Of a DNA stretch of 53,899 nucleotides, positions 42,156 to 50,643 are shown piece by piece. The first letter of the stretch is position 1; each line of letters starts with the position of its first letter. The notes beneath the pieces are model-generated. The model was not told the origin of the DNA. It did not search any database and was given only the letters and a program-made list of their open reading frames with translations. The translations under genes were made by a program, and so were the position numbers. Source of the stretch: Ilumatobacteraceae bacterium (GTDB lineage: Bacteria; Actinomycetota; Acidimicrobiia; Acidimicrobiales; Ilumatobacteraceae); the NCBI GenBank assembly GCA_024643255.1, contig JAHENF010000015.1:12927-66825 (forward strand). The letters are read 5' to 3'.

Positions 42156-43283
42156 TCAACCGTGCGGCGTGTGCTCGGCGATCGTCTGGTGGAGATGCTG
42201 GTTCCCGGGTTCGTTGCGCCCGAAGATGAAATGCCCGTCGCCGACGGCGCGAAGCGCGGCGCCGATCTCGAAGATCGTCGCGCAGTCCTCGTCGCGCACG
42301 ACCGCCTCGTAGGTCTGTCGCTTCTCCTCGGCGACCGCCACCATGTCGCCGACGATCGGCTCGCGGTAGAACTGGAACTGCAGCGTACGGGACTCCCCGA
42401 CGGCAGGGCCCGGAAGCAGTCGGCTCATCATCAGCGTGTCGCCGTGACCACCGGAGAGCGACACGTTCGGGAACACGTAGTGCACGAGACTCATGAAGTC
42501 CGACACCGGGCGATCCGTCGGCATGTCGGGTTCGAGCTCTTCGATCGCCTTCGCGGCGAACCCGATGCGGACGTGCGGGCCGAAGAAATCGTAGGTGTTG
42601 CGGTTGGTGATCGCCTTGCGGCCGATCGTGTTCCGATGGAGATACCCGATGTGATAGCCGTCGAGGTAGCCGTCGGCAGAGAGCTTCCAGTTCGGGCTGT
42701 CGAGGTAGGTCGGCGTGCGATAGGGATGGAACTCGTCGAGGCGGAGCGCCGCGAGCGAGTCGTCGAGACCATCGAGCCACGTGTCGAGATCGAGTTCACC
42801 GTCGGGATCGAGCGTGGCGAAGACCGCGCCCGACCGCACTTCGGTCGGGAGCTCGACGAGTCCGCCGACATCGATGTCGCCGAACGTGTCGCGCCCCGGC
42901 ACACCGACGAGCGCTCCCGTGGTGTCGTAGCTCCACGAGTGGTAGGGGCAGGTGAGGCGGCGCGCCGTGCCGCAGACCTCGTCGGTGACCTTCGCACCAC
43001 GATGGCGGCAGACGTTGAGCAGGGTCCGGATCCGGCCGTCATCGCCCCTGACCACCACCAGTGGGCGTCCGACGAGATCGAAGGCGACGTAGTCACCCGG
43101 CTCTCGAACCTCGCACGCCAGGGCGACCATGAGTGGCACGCGCAGGAAGATCTCGTTCATCTCGCGCTCGAACTGTTCGGGGTCGCTGTAGGCGCTGGCC
43201 GGGACGCGCATCGGTTGTTCGGCCTGGTCGGGCAATCCCCTGCGCACGTTGTCGCGCAGGCGGCTGAGCAGTTCGTCGAACAT
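42156..43283 (-). CDS. Rieske non-heme iron oxygenase
   Basis: This 375-residue Rieske oxygenase has the cluster at Cys92-x-His94 and Cys112-x2-His115 (CRHRG and CPYHSW) and a catalytic iron site in DGYLDGYHIGYLH (His211, His216). It is a single-component-type oxygenase like steroid 9-alpha-hydroxylase-like or demethylase enzymes; the reductase is not nearby. The start is ATG 43283 with AGGAG upstream; a GTG six bases earlier is less likely. It lies 40 bases after the TetR stop on the same strand, and the KstD-like gene is divergent from that TetR. Together they suggest controlled oxidation of a polycyclic or aromatic compound. Confidence 0.92.
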   Translation of the reverse strand: MFDELLSRLRDNVRRGLPDQAEQPMRVPASAYSDPEQFEREMNEIFLRVPLMVALACEVREPGDYVAFDLVGRPLVVVRGDDGRIRTLLNVCRHRGAKVTDEVCGTARRLTCPYHSWSYDTTGALVGVPGRDTFGDIDVGGLVELPTEVRSGAVFATLDPDGELDLDTWLDGLDDSLAALRLDEFHPYRTPTYLDSPNWKLSADGYLDGYHIGYLHRNTIGRKAITNRNTYDFFGPHVRIGFAAKAIEELEPDMPTDRPVSDFMSLVHYVFPNVSLSGGHGDTLMMSRLLPGPAVGESRTLQFQFYREPIVGDMVAVAEEKRQTYEAVVRDEDCATIFEIGAALRAVGDGHFIFGRNEPGNQHLHQTIAEHTPHG

Positions 43284-43323
43284 GTTCACATCTCCTCGTC
43301 AGGATCGGATCGTGGGCGCGCGG

Positions 43324-43938
43324 TCATGAGGCTCGGCGGGCAGCGGTCGACGCGTCGAACCCGAGCGCCGCGAGTTCGTCGAGCAACACCCGACGTTGGC
43401 GGGCAGCGGACCAGCGACGAGGATCGAAGATCGCCTCCGCGGCGATGCCGGGCACCAACGCGCTGATCCGGTCAGCGGCCACCTCGGTGTCGAGACCCCG
43501 GCGGAGGCGCCCCTCGGTCACCAGCGCGTCGAGACACGCACGGAACCGACGCGTCGCTGTTCGCGCCCGCTGTCGTTGCTCACGTGCGAACGCCTCCGAC
43601 GCGAGGGCATCGCCCCAGAACGCCAACCAGATCCGCCAGTCGGCGGTGCGCTCGGCGTCGAGCGGCAGCACCGCCTCGACGAGCCCGACGATGTCACACG
43701 GATCGTTGCGGATCACCGCATCGAGCCGGCCGGCGGATCGCTCCACGGACAGCGCATACGTCTCGTGGAGCAGGTGGCTCATGTCGTCGAAGTAGTGGGA
43801 GACCACGGTCGTCGAGCAGCCGGCCGCTTCGGCGACGCCCCGGACGGTCAATGCGCCACGACCGCCGCGCGCGACGAGGTCGGCGGCGATCGAGGTCACC
43901 TCACTCCTGCGCTGGTCGTGGTCGACGGTCCGTGGCAC
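43324..43938 (-). CDS. TetR-family regulator of the Rieske/KstD-like module
   Basis: This 204-residue TetR protein has an N-terminal HTH with ALTVRGVAEAAGCSTTVVSHYFDD, a typical TetR_N form, and a helical ligand-binding part. The GTG at 43938 follows AGGAGAG. Between it and the divergent flavoprotein gene lie two palindromes (43973-43984 and 43987-43998) placed as tandem operators. So it probably represses itself, the following Rieske gene and the flavoprotein. The inducer is likely a substrate of those enzymes. Confidence 0.9.
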   Translation of the reverse strand: MPRTVDHDQRRSEVTSIAADLVARGGRGALTVRGVAEAAGCSTTVVSHYFDDMSHLLHETYALSVERSAGRLDAVIRNDPCDIVGLVEAVLPLDAERTADWRIWLAFWGDALASEAFAREQRQRARTATRRFRACLDALVTEGRLRRGLDTEVAADRISALVPGIAAEAIFDPRRWSAARQRRVLLDELAALGFDASTAARRAS

Positions 43939-43972
43939 ATCTCTCCTGTCGGGCTTGCCCCGAACGATATTA

Positions 43973-43998
43973 CAACATATGTTGCACAACACTTGTTG
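43973..43998. promoter_or_regulatory. Two tandem TetR-type operators (CAACATATGTTG and CAACACTTGTTG)
   Basis: CAACATATGTTG (43973-43984) is a perfect 12-base palindrome. CAACACTTGTTG (43987-43998) has one central mismatch. Their centres are 14 bases apart, one and a third helical turns, as seen for paired dimer binding. They sit in the 93-base gap between TetR and the flavoprotein gene. Confidence 0.7.
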
Positions 43999-44031
43999 CA
44001 GAACGCACGCAACCGACCGAGGGGGAACCTC

Positions 44032-45660
44032 ATGAAGCATGACGTATTCGACGTGGTCGTACTGGGATCGGGCGCCGCAGCGCTGGCCGCCGCCGTCTCG
44101 GCACGCGGGCACGGAGCCGCACGCGTCGGCGTCTTCGAGAAGGCGGACGTGGTCGGCGGAACCTCGGCGATGTCCGGCGGCATGATCTGGATCCCCTGCA
44201 ACCACCACATGGCGGCCACGGCGCATCCCGACTCCCGGGCCGAGGCGCTGCGGTATCTCGATTCGTTGTCCCACGGAATGATCCTGCCCGAGCTCGCCGA
44301 GGCCTACGTCGACACCGGCCCCGAGATGGTGACGTGGTTCGAGGACAACACGCCGGTGATCTTCGAGATCGTCGAGGACTTCCCCGACTACCACCCCGAG
44401 CAGCCGGGCGGCAGCACGGTCGGTGGACGTTCGCTCGAGTGCCCGCTCTTCGCGTTCGGCGAACTCGGCGACTGGGCCGAGCGCGTGTCGCAGAGCCGCC
44501 AGATGTCGAGACACGTCGTCATGAACGAGACCACGCTCGGACGGGGCGCAACGACCACACCCGCCGCCGACGTGCTCGCCGAACGCGAGGCGGCCGACCT
44601 GCGCGGGTGCGGGCAGGCACTCGTCGGCCGGCTGCTCAAGGCATGCCTCGACCGAGGCGTCGAGATCCACACGGGGCATCGAGCGACAAATCTGACGGCC
44701 GCAGACGGCCGGATCACCGGTGTCGAATTCGACACCGGTGCTGGAACGCTCGAGGTTGCCGCTCGAGGTGGCGTCGTGCTCGCCACCGGTGGCTTCGAGT
44801 GGAACCCGGAGATGGTACGCGACTTCATCCGTGGACCGTTGGAGCGCCCGGCATCCATCGAGACCAACACCGGTGATGGTCTCAAGATGGCGATGCGTGC
44901 CGGCGCCTCGATCGGCAACATGCAGGAAGCCTGGTGGGTCCCCACGATCGACGTGCCCAACGACGCCGGGGAGACCTTCGCGTGGATGGTCAACCGCGAG
45001 CGCGTTCAACCGCGCACGATCATGGTCAACCGGCGCGGCAAGCGCTTCGCCAACGAGGCCTCGAACTACAACGCGTTCGGCGCCGCCTTCCACCAGCTCG
45101 ACCCCGGTACCTTCGAGTACGTCAACCTCCCCGCCTGGATGGTCTTCGATCAGCCCTACCTCACCCGATCCGGCCTCGCGCGATACCGCGGCGAGGGGCC
45201 CGTACCCGACTGGATGGTCTCGGCCGACTCACTCGCCGAGCTGGCCGACCTCTGCGACATCGACGGCGGTGGCCTCGAGGAGACCGTCGAGCGCTGGAAC
45301 GCACAGGTCGCCGATCTCGACGACCCCGATTTCGGTCGCGGGCGGAGCATCAACGACACACACTGGGGCGACGGCAGCCGCACCGCAGCCGCCACACTCG
45401 GACCGATCGACACACCGCCGTATTTCGCCGTGCAGGTGCGTCCCGGAGCACTCGGGACCAAGGGCGGTCCGCGCACGAACGGCAGGGGTCAGGTGCTCGA
45501 TCTCGACGGCGAGGAGATCGACGGCCTGTACGCCGCCGGCAACGTCATGGCGTCGGTGATGGGCATGGCATACGGCGGCGCAGGAGGCACGCTCGGGCCG
45601 GCGATGGTCTTCGGTTTCGCAGCCGGACGTCACGCTGCCCAGCAGCTCCCATCGGTCTAG
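44032..45660 (+). CDS. KstD-like FAD-dependent oxidoreductase (3-ketosteroid dehydrogenase/fumarate reductase family)
   Basis: This 542-residue flavoprotein has the FAD site LGSGAAALAAA (11-21), GGTSAMSGGMIW near residue 43, and a C-terminal AYGGAGGTLGPAMVFGFAAGRHAA split over two lines of the gene. This pattern matches the 3-ketosteroid 1-dehydrogenase/flavocytochrome-c group. It would introduce a double bond into a ketosteroid or a related ring. Length agrees with KstD (about 510-560). The ATG at 44032 has GAGGGGG upstream. The tandem operators and divergent TetR put it under that repressor. True steroid specificity is not shown. Confidence 0.9.
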   Translation: MKHDVFDVVVLGSGAAALAAAVSARGHGAARVGVFEKADVVGGTSAMSGGMIWIPCNHHMAATAHPDSRAEALRYLDSLSHGMILPELAEAYVDTGPEMVTWFEDNTPVIFEIVEDFPDYHPEQPGGSTVGGRSLECPLFAFGELGDWAERVSQSRQMSRHVVMNETTLGRGATTTPAADVLAEREAADLRGCGQALVGRLLKACLDRGVEIHTGHRATNLTAADGRITGVEFDTGAGTLEVAARGGVVLATGGFEWNPEMVRDFIRGPLERPASIETNTGDGLKMAMRAGASIGNMQEAWWVPTIDVPNDAGETFAWMVNRERVQPRTIMVNRRGKRFANEASNYNAFGAAFHQLDPGTFEYVNLPAWMVFDQPYLTRSGLARYRGEGPVPDWMVSADSLAELADLCDIDGGGLEETVERWNAQVADLDDPDFGRGRSINDTHWGDGSRTAAATLGPIDTPPYFAVQVRPGALGTKGGPRTNGRGQVLDLDGEEIDGLYAAGNVMASVMGMAYGGAGGTLGPAMVFGFAAGRHAAQQLPSV

Positions 45661-45686
45661 GGCGCCCAGGCCGCACGGGCCCACGA

Positions 45687-46433
45687 TCAGGACGCGAGCA
45701 TGCCTCCGTCGATGGCCAGCGCATGCCCGGTGGTGAACGACGATGCATCGGAGCACAACCACAACACCGCCGCGGCGATCTCGTCGGGACGACCGAACCG
45801 ACCGAGTGGGCTCAGGCGATGGGCGACGTCGTCGGCATCGCGCCCGCGCCGTTCCATCGCGGTGCGCAGCATCGGGGTGTCGATGGCACCGGGACAGATC
45901 GCGTTGACCCGAATTCCACGGCGCGCATAGTCCAGCGCCGCGCTGCGGGTGAGGCCGAGCACGGCGTGCTTGCTGGCTGTGTACGCGGGTTGGTCATGTT
46001 GGGGCCGGACCGAGTTCGTCGAGGCGATGTTGACGATCGATCCACCGCCGGCGGTGAGCATCGCCGCGATCTCGTGCTTCATGCACAGGAATGCACCCCT
46101 GGTGTTGACGTTCATCATCCGGTCGAAGTCGTCGTCGGAACAGTCGGCGAGCGGCACGGTCTCGAACTCGATCGCCGCTGCATTCACGGCGAAGTGGAGC
46201 CCGCCGAATCGTTCCACCGTCGACGCGACGAGGGCCGCCACCTGGTCCGGGTCGCTCACATCGGCGCTGGTGAATGCCGCGGCACCAGGCAGGTCCCCGC
46301 GGTCGGCGATGTCGGTCGCCATCACCGTCGCGCCGGCGGCGCCGAGCGCTGCCGTGATCGCTCGACCCATGCCGCCGGTGGCGCCGGTGACGAGGGCGAA
46401 CTTGCCGGTGAAGTCGTAGATGGGTGTGGTCAT
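45687..46433 (-). CDS. Short-chain dehydrogenase/reductase
   Basis: This 248-residue classical SDR has TGATGGMG (16-23), the NAA site in VNAAAIEF, Ser in NIASTNS, and the catalytic YTASK motif. It ends with the ICPGAIDTP and SSFTTGHALAIDGG segments common in 3-oxoacyl-ACP reductase-like SDRs. It would act on an alcohol or ketone with NAD(P). The start overlaps the stop of the isomerase gene (ATGA), and that gene overlaps the TetR gene. So TetR, isomerase and SDR form one operon. It is close to the KstD-like stop, convergent by 26 bases. Confidence 0.93.
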   Translation of the reverse strand: MTTPIYDFTGKFALVTGATGGMGRAITAALGAAGATVMATDIADRGDLPGAAAFTSADVSDPDQVAALVASTVERFGGLHFAVNAAAIEFETVPLADCSDDDFDRMMNVNTRGAFLCMKHEIAAMLTAGGGSIVNIASTNSVRPQHDQPAYTASKHAVLGLTRSAALDYARRGIRVNAICPGAIDTPMLRTAMERRGRDADDVAHRLSPLGRFGRPDEIAAAVLWLCSDASSFTTGHALAIDGGMLAS

Positions 46434-47311
46434 GATCGGAATCCTTCGGTCGGGTGTTCAGGGCGGGTGGCGAGACATCGTTCGAGGACACGGCGCATGC
46501 CGTCGGCGCAGGCGGTGACATGTTCGGCGGCCGGGCGCCCCCATGCACCGTCGTTGCACACTTCGAGGTCCCATGGCCGGTCCACGCCCATGGCGAGCAA
46601 CGTGGTCACGAAGCCGTCGACGTCGAACGTGCCCTCGCCCGGCGGCACCCGATGACGGAGACAGTCGTCCTTGTAGTCACCCGAGGCGGGAGCGGTCGGC
46701 CCGTCGCTCATCTGCACGCCGGCGATCAGCTCGGTCGGGATCCCCCGGACGAGGTCGAGGTCGTTCGCGCCGCGCACGTGGTGCCAGATGTCGACGCACA
46801 CTCCCCCGTTGGCGCGCCCGGCCGCCTCGACGACCGTGAGCGCATCTGCAGCATCGACGATGTTGGTGAACGGCAGGAACTCGAGTCCGATCATCGCGCC
46901 GCGCTCGGCGGCGCGGTCGCAGAGTTGCCCGAATCGCACCGCCGCCTCGTCGAAGCTGCCGTCGGCACCGATGTCGACCGGCCCGATCGCCTGGACGTAC
47001 GGCACGGCGAACTCCTCGACCATCTCCCACAGGAAGCTCTCGAACTCGAGATAGTCGTCGCTCGGGTGGCGGGCACCCCACCCCGACAGCGCTTCGGCCT
47101 CCATGATCGAGACACCGGCGTCGTCGAGGAGGTCGTGGAGGCGCGCCGCCGACCACCCGTCGTCGAGGAGTTGTCGGTACTGCCCGGCGAACAGCCCGAT
47201 CCCGTCGAAGCCGGCGGCGCCCGCCGCCCGGACGCGATCGTCGAGCGGATGGTTGCGGTCCAGGGTGAAGTGCGAGAGCACGAGCCGTTCGGTGGCGGCC
47301 GTGCGCGTCAT
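46430..47311 (-). CDS. Sugar phosphate isomerase/epimerase-like TIM-barrel protein
   Basis: This 293-residue protein is of the AP-endonuclease-2/xylose-isomerase-like TIM barrel type. It has VRAAGAAGFDGIGLF early, MIGLEFLPFTNI in the middle (a metal-ligand Glu), VCVDIWHHVRG (Asp and His), and a last-third EVCNDGAW segment. This fold covers sugar isomerases, epimerases and dehydratases. Here its operon partners are an SDR and TetR, so the substrate may be a polyol, inositol-like or aromatic-ring fission product. ATG 47311 overlaps the TetR stop (ATGA). Confidence 0.88.
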   Translation of the reverse strand: MTRTAATERLVLSHFTLDRNHPLDDRVRAAGAAGFDGIGLFAGQYRQLLDDGWSAARLHDLLDDAGVSIMEAEALSGWGARHPSDDYLEFESFLWEMVEEFAVPYVQAIGPVDIGADGSFDEAAVRFGQLCDRAAERGAMIGLEFLPFTNIVDAADALTVVEAAGRANGGVCVDIWHHVRGANDLDLVRGIPTELIAGVQMSDGPTAPASGDYKDDCLRHRVPPGEGTFDVDGFVTTLLAMGVDRPWDLEVCNDGAWGRPAAEHVTACADGMRRVLERCLATRPEHPTEGFRS

Positions 47312-47874
47312 CGAGCCCTCATTCCGGAGTCGAGCGCTGCCAACTGGCGCTGTTCGGTCCACAGGTCGGGGGCGAACAGCGCCTGGAGCGCGATGCCGTC
47401 GATCAGCGCGATCAATCGTTCGGCCTCCTGCTCGGCCGCATCGCGTGGGCTGTGCTCGCCGGCGACGAGCGCCGAGACGGTGTCGCGGAAGTCGAGGTAC
47501 GCCTCGCGCTGGATGACCGCCAGGTCGGCGTCGGCACTCGCCTGGGCGGCGAAGGCGAGCGTCACGATCCAGTGCAACGTGGTCTCGGCGGTGGTCGGCA
47601 GCGCGCTGCGCAATGTGGCGGACAGTGCCTCGGCCGGCGTGAGCGATGCCCGATCGGCGAGACGGGAACGCCGCCGATCGAGGGATGTCTGCAGCGTGAA
47701 GGCGAGCAGTTCCTGCTTGTTGGCGAAGTAGTGCACGAGCGCTCCGGTGGTCCATCCGGCTTCGGCGGCCACCTCTCGCAGCGAAGCACCGTCGATGCCG
47801 GAGCGAGCGATGACCCGCGCGGCGGCGTCGGCGAGCTCGACGCGCCGTTGATCGACGTCGACCACCTTCGGCAT
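47308..47874 (-). CDS. TetR-family regulator of the second catabolic module
   Basis: This 188-residue TetR protein has an HTH (DGASLREVAAEAGWTTGALVHYF) and a C-terminal domain like the AcrR/PsrA type (DGIALQALFAPDLWT). It heads an operon with the isomerase and SDR, and is divergent from the Rieske oxygenase at 48025. The 150-base gap holds a short palindrome at 47895-47906 close to its start. It likely represses both directions. The ligand is unknown. Confidence 0.9.
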   Translation of the reverse strand: MPKVVDVDQRRVELADAAARVIARSGIDGASLREVAAEAGWTTGALVHYFANKQELLAFTLQTSLDRRRSRLADRASLTPAEALSATLRSALPTTAETTLHWIVTLAFAAQASADADLAVIQREAYLDFRDTVSALVAGEHSPRDAAEQEAERLIALIDGIALQALFAPDLWTEQRQLAALDSGMRAR

Positions 47875-47894
47875 TGACGCACAATATCACAACT

Positions 47895-47906
47895 GTTATA
47901 CATAAC
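47895..47906. promoter_or_regulatory. Candidate TetR operator GTTATACATAAC
   Basis: GTTAT and ATAAC are inverted around AC, 20 bases from the TetR start codon. The position suits autoregulation by the TetR gene and control of the divergent Rieske gene. Confidence 0.5.
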
Positions 47907-47964
47907 GCTCGTGATGTCACCTGTCGTACGACGGGCAGGCGCCTCACGCCCGAGTTCCCCCGAA

Positions 47965-48013
47965 ACGATTCACTGCACGATTCACTGCACGATCCACCGC
48001 CACGACTCACCGC
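47965..48013 (+). repeat. Tandem 12-base repeats before a Rieske gene
   Basis: ACGATTCACTGC occurs twice in direct tandem (47965-47976, 47977-47988). Two degenerate copies follow (ACGATCCACCGCC and ACGACTCACCGC), ending 4 bases before the AAGGAG ribosome site of the 48025 gene. They would lie in the transcript leader. They might bind a regulator or be a local slippage product. Confidence 0.7.
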
Positions 48014-48024
48014 AAGGAGCACCG

Positions 48025-49170
48025 ATGGTCCACATCCCGACACGCGGCGACGTCCCCGTCCGGCTCGGCCCGGGCGTGCAGACGCTGCCCGATTATGGGC
48101 CCAGCGTCATGGATGCCGACGTGTACCGCGACCCGGTTCGCTTCGAGCTCGAACGCGAGCGCGTGCTCGGTCGCCACTGGATCATCGCCGGCCGTTCGGA
48201 ACAGCTCGCCGGCACCGGCGACTGGCTGACGTTCGAAGGCCATGGAGAGACCGTCGTCGTCACCCGCCAGCCCGACGGTTCGCTCGCCGCATTCCACAAC
48301 GTGTGCCAGCACCGCGGGCCCGCGATCGTCGGCGAGCTCGTCGGGTGTGGTGCGCGTCGCTTCACCTGCCCGTATCACGGCTGGGTCTATGACACGACCG
48401 GGCTCGTGGTCGGCGTGCCCGACCGCGAGGACTTCGATCCGAGCCATCTCGAAGGTCTGCGCTCGCCGGCGGTGGCGGCCGACGAGTGGGGCGGCTGGGT
48501 GTGGATCAACCTGGCCGGACCCGACGAGGCGCCGTCGCTGCTCGACGGCATCGGCCCGGAGATCGCCGCGGACCTCGGCCGGTTCCGGATGGAGGACATG
48601 ATCCTCCACGAGGTGGTCGAATGGGACGTACCGGTCAGCTACAAGGCGATCGTCGACGGCTTCAACGAGATCTACCACACCAAGCAGCTGCACGGGGTCT
48701 CACCCGAGTGGGTCAAGGCCGCGCGTGACACCTCGTTCCACATCGTCGGCGACAACTACATGTGCTTCGTGCCGCGGGCCGAACGTCTCGACCAATTGGC
48801 CGCCGACCCGGACCATCACCGCTATGCGATCTGCCACTACGTCGTGTTCCCGAACACGGTGTTCAACTGCAATCCCGAGCACGTGCAGGTGTTCAACCCG
48901 ATCCCGATCGATGTCGACCGCACCCGCTTCCTGTGTTGGCAACTGATCTACCCCGGCGACCTCGACGACCCCGAGTACGCGACCTACCACGAGCGCACGA
49001 TGGCTCATTGGGAGGTCTTGAAGAAGGTCGTCGGCGAGGACATCGAAATCTACGAACAGCTCGAACGGACGAAGCGATCGAGCGGTTACACGCGCCACGT
49101 CCTCAACGAGCGCGAGTGCAAGATTGCCCACTACCACGAGAACATGGACCGCAAGATCCGCACCCCCTGA
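48025..49170 (+). CDS. Rieske non-heme iron oxygenase
   Basis: This 381-residue oxygenase has Cys94-x-His96 and Cys115-x2-His118 for the Rieske cluster and an iron site in DGFNEIYHTKQLHG (His218, His223). It differs clearly from the oxygenases at 32889 and 42156. The ATG at 48025 has AAGGAG 6 bases upstream. It is divergent from the TetR-isomerase-SDR operon, so regulation by that TetR is likely. A reductase partner is missing here. The substrate may be an aromatic, heterocyclic or methylated compound. Confidence 0.93.
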   Translation: MVHIPTRGDVPVRLGPGVQTLPDYGPSVMDADVYRDPVRFELERERVLGRHWIIAGRSEQLAGTGDWLTFEGHGETVVVTRQPDGSLAAFHNVCQHRGPAIVGELVGCGARRFTCPYHGWVYDTTGLVVGVPDREDFDPSHLEGLRSPAVAADEWGGWVWINLAGPDEAPSLLDGIGPEIAADLGRFRMEDMILHEVVEWDVPVSYKAIVDGFNEIYHTKQLHGVSPEWVKAARDTSFHIVGDNYMCFVPRAERLDQLAADPDHHRYAICHYVVFPNTVFNCNPEHVQVFNPIPIDVDRTRFLCWQLIYPGDLDDPEYATYHERTMAHWEVLKKVVGEDIEIYEQLERTKRSSGYTRHVLNERECKIAHYHENMDRKIRTP

Positions 49171-49190
49171 CACCGACGACGCGCCGACCG

Positions 49191-49245
49191 AGCCCGAAAT
49201 TTGGAGGGATTCGTTCGCTCAGCGCACGGATTCCGGCATTTTTCG
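49191..49245. terminator. Imperfect hairpin with CCCGAAATTT ends
   Basis: CCGAAATTTGGAGGGATTCG and CGGATTCCGGCATTTTTCGG pair at roughly 14 of 20 positions around a short spacer. It lies between the convergent Rieske and MFS genes and runs into the 3' coding end of the MFS gene. Its ends resemble the hairpins at 18076 and 21173. Confidence 0.45.
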
Positions 49246-50610
49246 GTCGGAGAGGAGGGCTCCGAGGACGGCGACCGCCGCGGGGACGATCAGCGCGATG
49301 GCGACCGCACTCCCGGCCATCCAGCCGATGTCGTCGCCGAACGCGACGATCGCGCCGACGACCCCGGTTCCGAGCGCGATGCCGAGGTTGTCGGTGAGTT
49401 GCAGCGACGCGGTGACACCACCGACGCGGCCTTCCTCGACGCTGCGCAGCGCGAGTTGCGCATGCGCCGAATAGGCCAGGCCCATGCCGAAGCCTGCGAC
49501 GATCGCGCCGAGATAGATCAGCCAGAACGGAGCGGCGGACGGCAACGAGCCGAGCGCGACGACGACGACCCCCGGCGCGAGGAGCAGGTAGCCGGCTCGC
49601 ACGAACCACGCCTCGCCGAACTCGGCGATCCACCGCTGCTGGATCCAGGTGGCGACGGTCCAGCTCACGGTGCCCACGGTCACCGCGATGCTCGCGGCGA
49701 ACGTCGATCGGTCGCGACCGCTCGTCAGTGCATAGGGAACGAAGGCGTCGAGCCCGAAGAAGGCGAATGTCAACAGACCACGCGACGCGATCACGGCGGG
49801 CAGGCCGGCTGCGCCGCGCAGTGTGCCCGGTGGCGTGAGCCTGCGCAACGGGCCGAGGCCGACCACCAGTCCACCGGCGATCGCAGGCACGAGCAGCCGG
49901 CGGTCGAACGTCAAGCCGGTCACGACGAGGGCCGCGCCGGCGGCGACACGTGCCGCTTCGACGAGGCGGCGGCGCATGAACGCCACGACCTCGGGCTGAG
50001 CGTCGGCGACCGGACCGAGGCGCATCATCGCCGGTACGACGAGCGCACCTGCGAGCGCAACGAGAGGCATCAGCGAGAGGAACACCCATCGCCACCCCAC
50101 CCCGTCGGCGATGCGCTCGGCGAGGACCGGGCCGACGAGGCCGGGCACGACCCACGCGGTGGACAGGATCGCGAACATCCGCGGACGCTCCTCGACCGAG
50201 AAGGCTCGCCCGATCGCGACGTAGCCGATGGCGGGCACGACGCCTGCGCCGAATCCCTGGACGAAGCGGCCGGCGACGAGGATCGGCATGCTCGGTGCGA
50301 ACCCGCCGATCGCGAGACCGGTGGCGAACAACACCAGCCCGACGATGTAGGGCGGCCCGGCGCCCCGACGGTCGGCCTGGTCACCGGCGAAGACGATCCC
50401 GATCATCGTGCCGAGGAAGAACGCGCTGGTCACCCAGCCGTACCAGGCGATTCCGCCGAGGTCGGCCTCGATCTCCGGCAGGATGGTGGTAACGGCGAGC
50501 GACTCGAAGGCCACGAGCGTCACGACGGCGACGAGGCCGACCTGCAGCGCGCGCCGACCGCTCAACACGGTCTGATCCGGTTCGGCGGCCTCGACGTCGC
50601 TCGTCACCAC
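49219..50610 (-). CDS. MFS transporter (multidrug-exporter-like)
   Basis: This 463-residue transporter has about 14 spans: VTTILPEIEADLGG near residue 42, GDQADRRGAGPPYIVGLVLF (motif-A region) and GFGAGVVPAIGYVAIG (motif-B/C region). It resembles EmrB/MdtD-like exporters and probably pumps out an organic compound with protons. The start is GTG 50610 (GTG 50607 also possible), without a clear ribosome site. It lies 33 bases downstream of the Asp-box protein gene on the same strand. Confidence 0.9.
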   Translation of the reverse strand: MVTSDVEAAEPDQTVLSGRRALQVGLVAVVTLVAFESLAVTTILPEIEADLGGIAWYGWVTSAFFLGTMIGIVFAGDQADRRGAGPPYIVGLVLFATGLAIGGFAPSMPILVAGRFVQGFGAGVVPAIGYVAIGRAFSVEERPRMFAILSTAWVVPGLVGPVLAERIADGVGWRWVFLSLMPLVALAGALVVPAMMRLGPVADAQPEVVAFMRRRLVEAARVAAGAALVVTGLTFDRRLLVPAIAGGLVVGLGPLRRLTPPGTLRGAAGLPAVIASRGLLTFAFFGLDAFVPYALTSGRDRSTFAASIAVTVGTVSWTVATWIQQRWIAEFGEAWFVRAGYLLLAPGVVVVALGSLPSAAPFWLIYLGAIVAGFGMGLAYSAHAQLALRSVEEGRVGGVTASLQLTDNLGIALGTGVVGAIVAFGDDIGWMAGSAVAIALIVPAAVAVLGALLSDRKMPESVR

Positions 50611-50643
50611 CGCAACGCTAGAGGTCGGCGGCAGGCCACCTGA

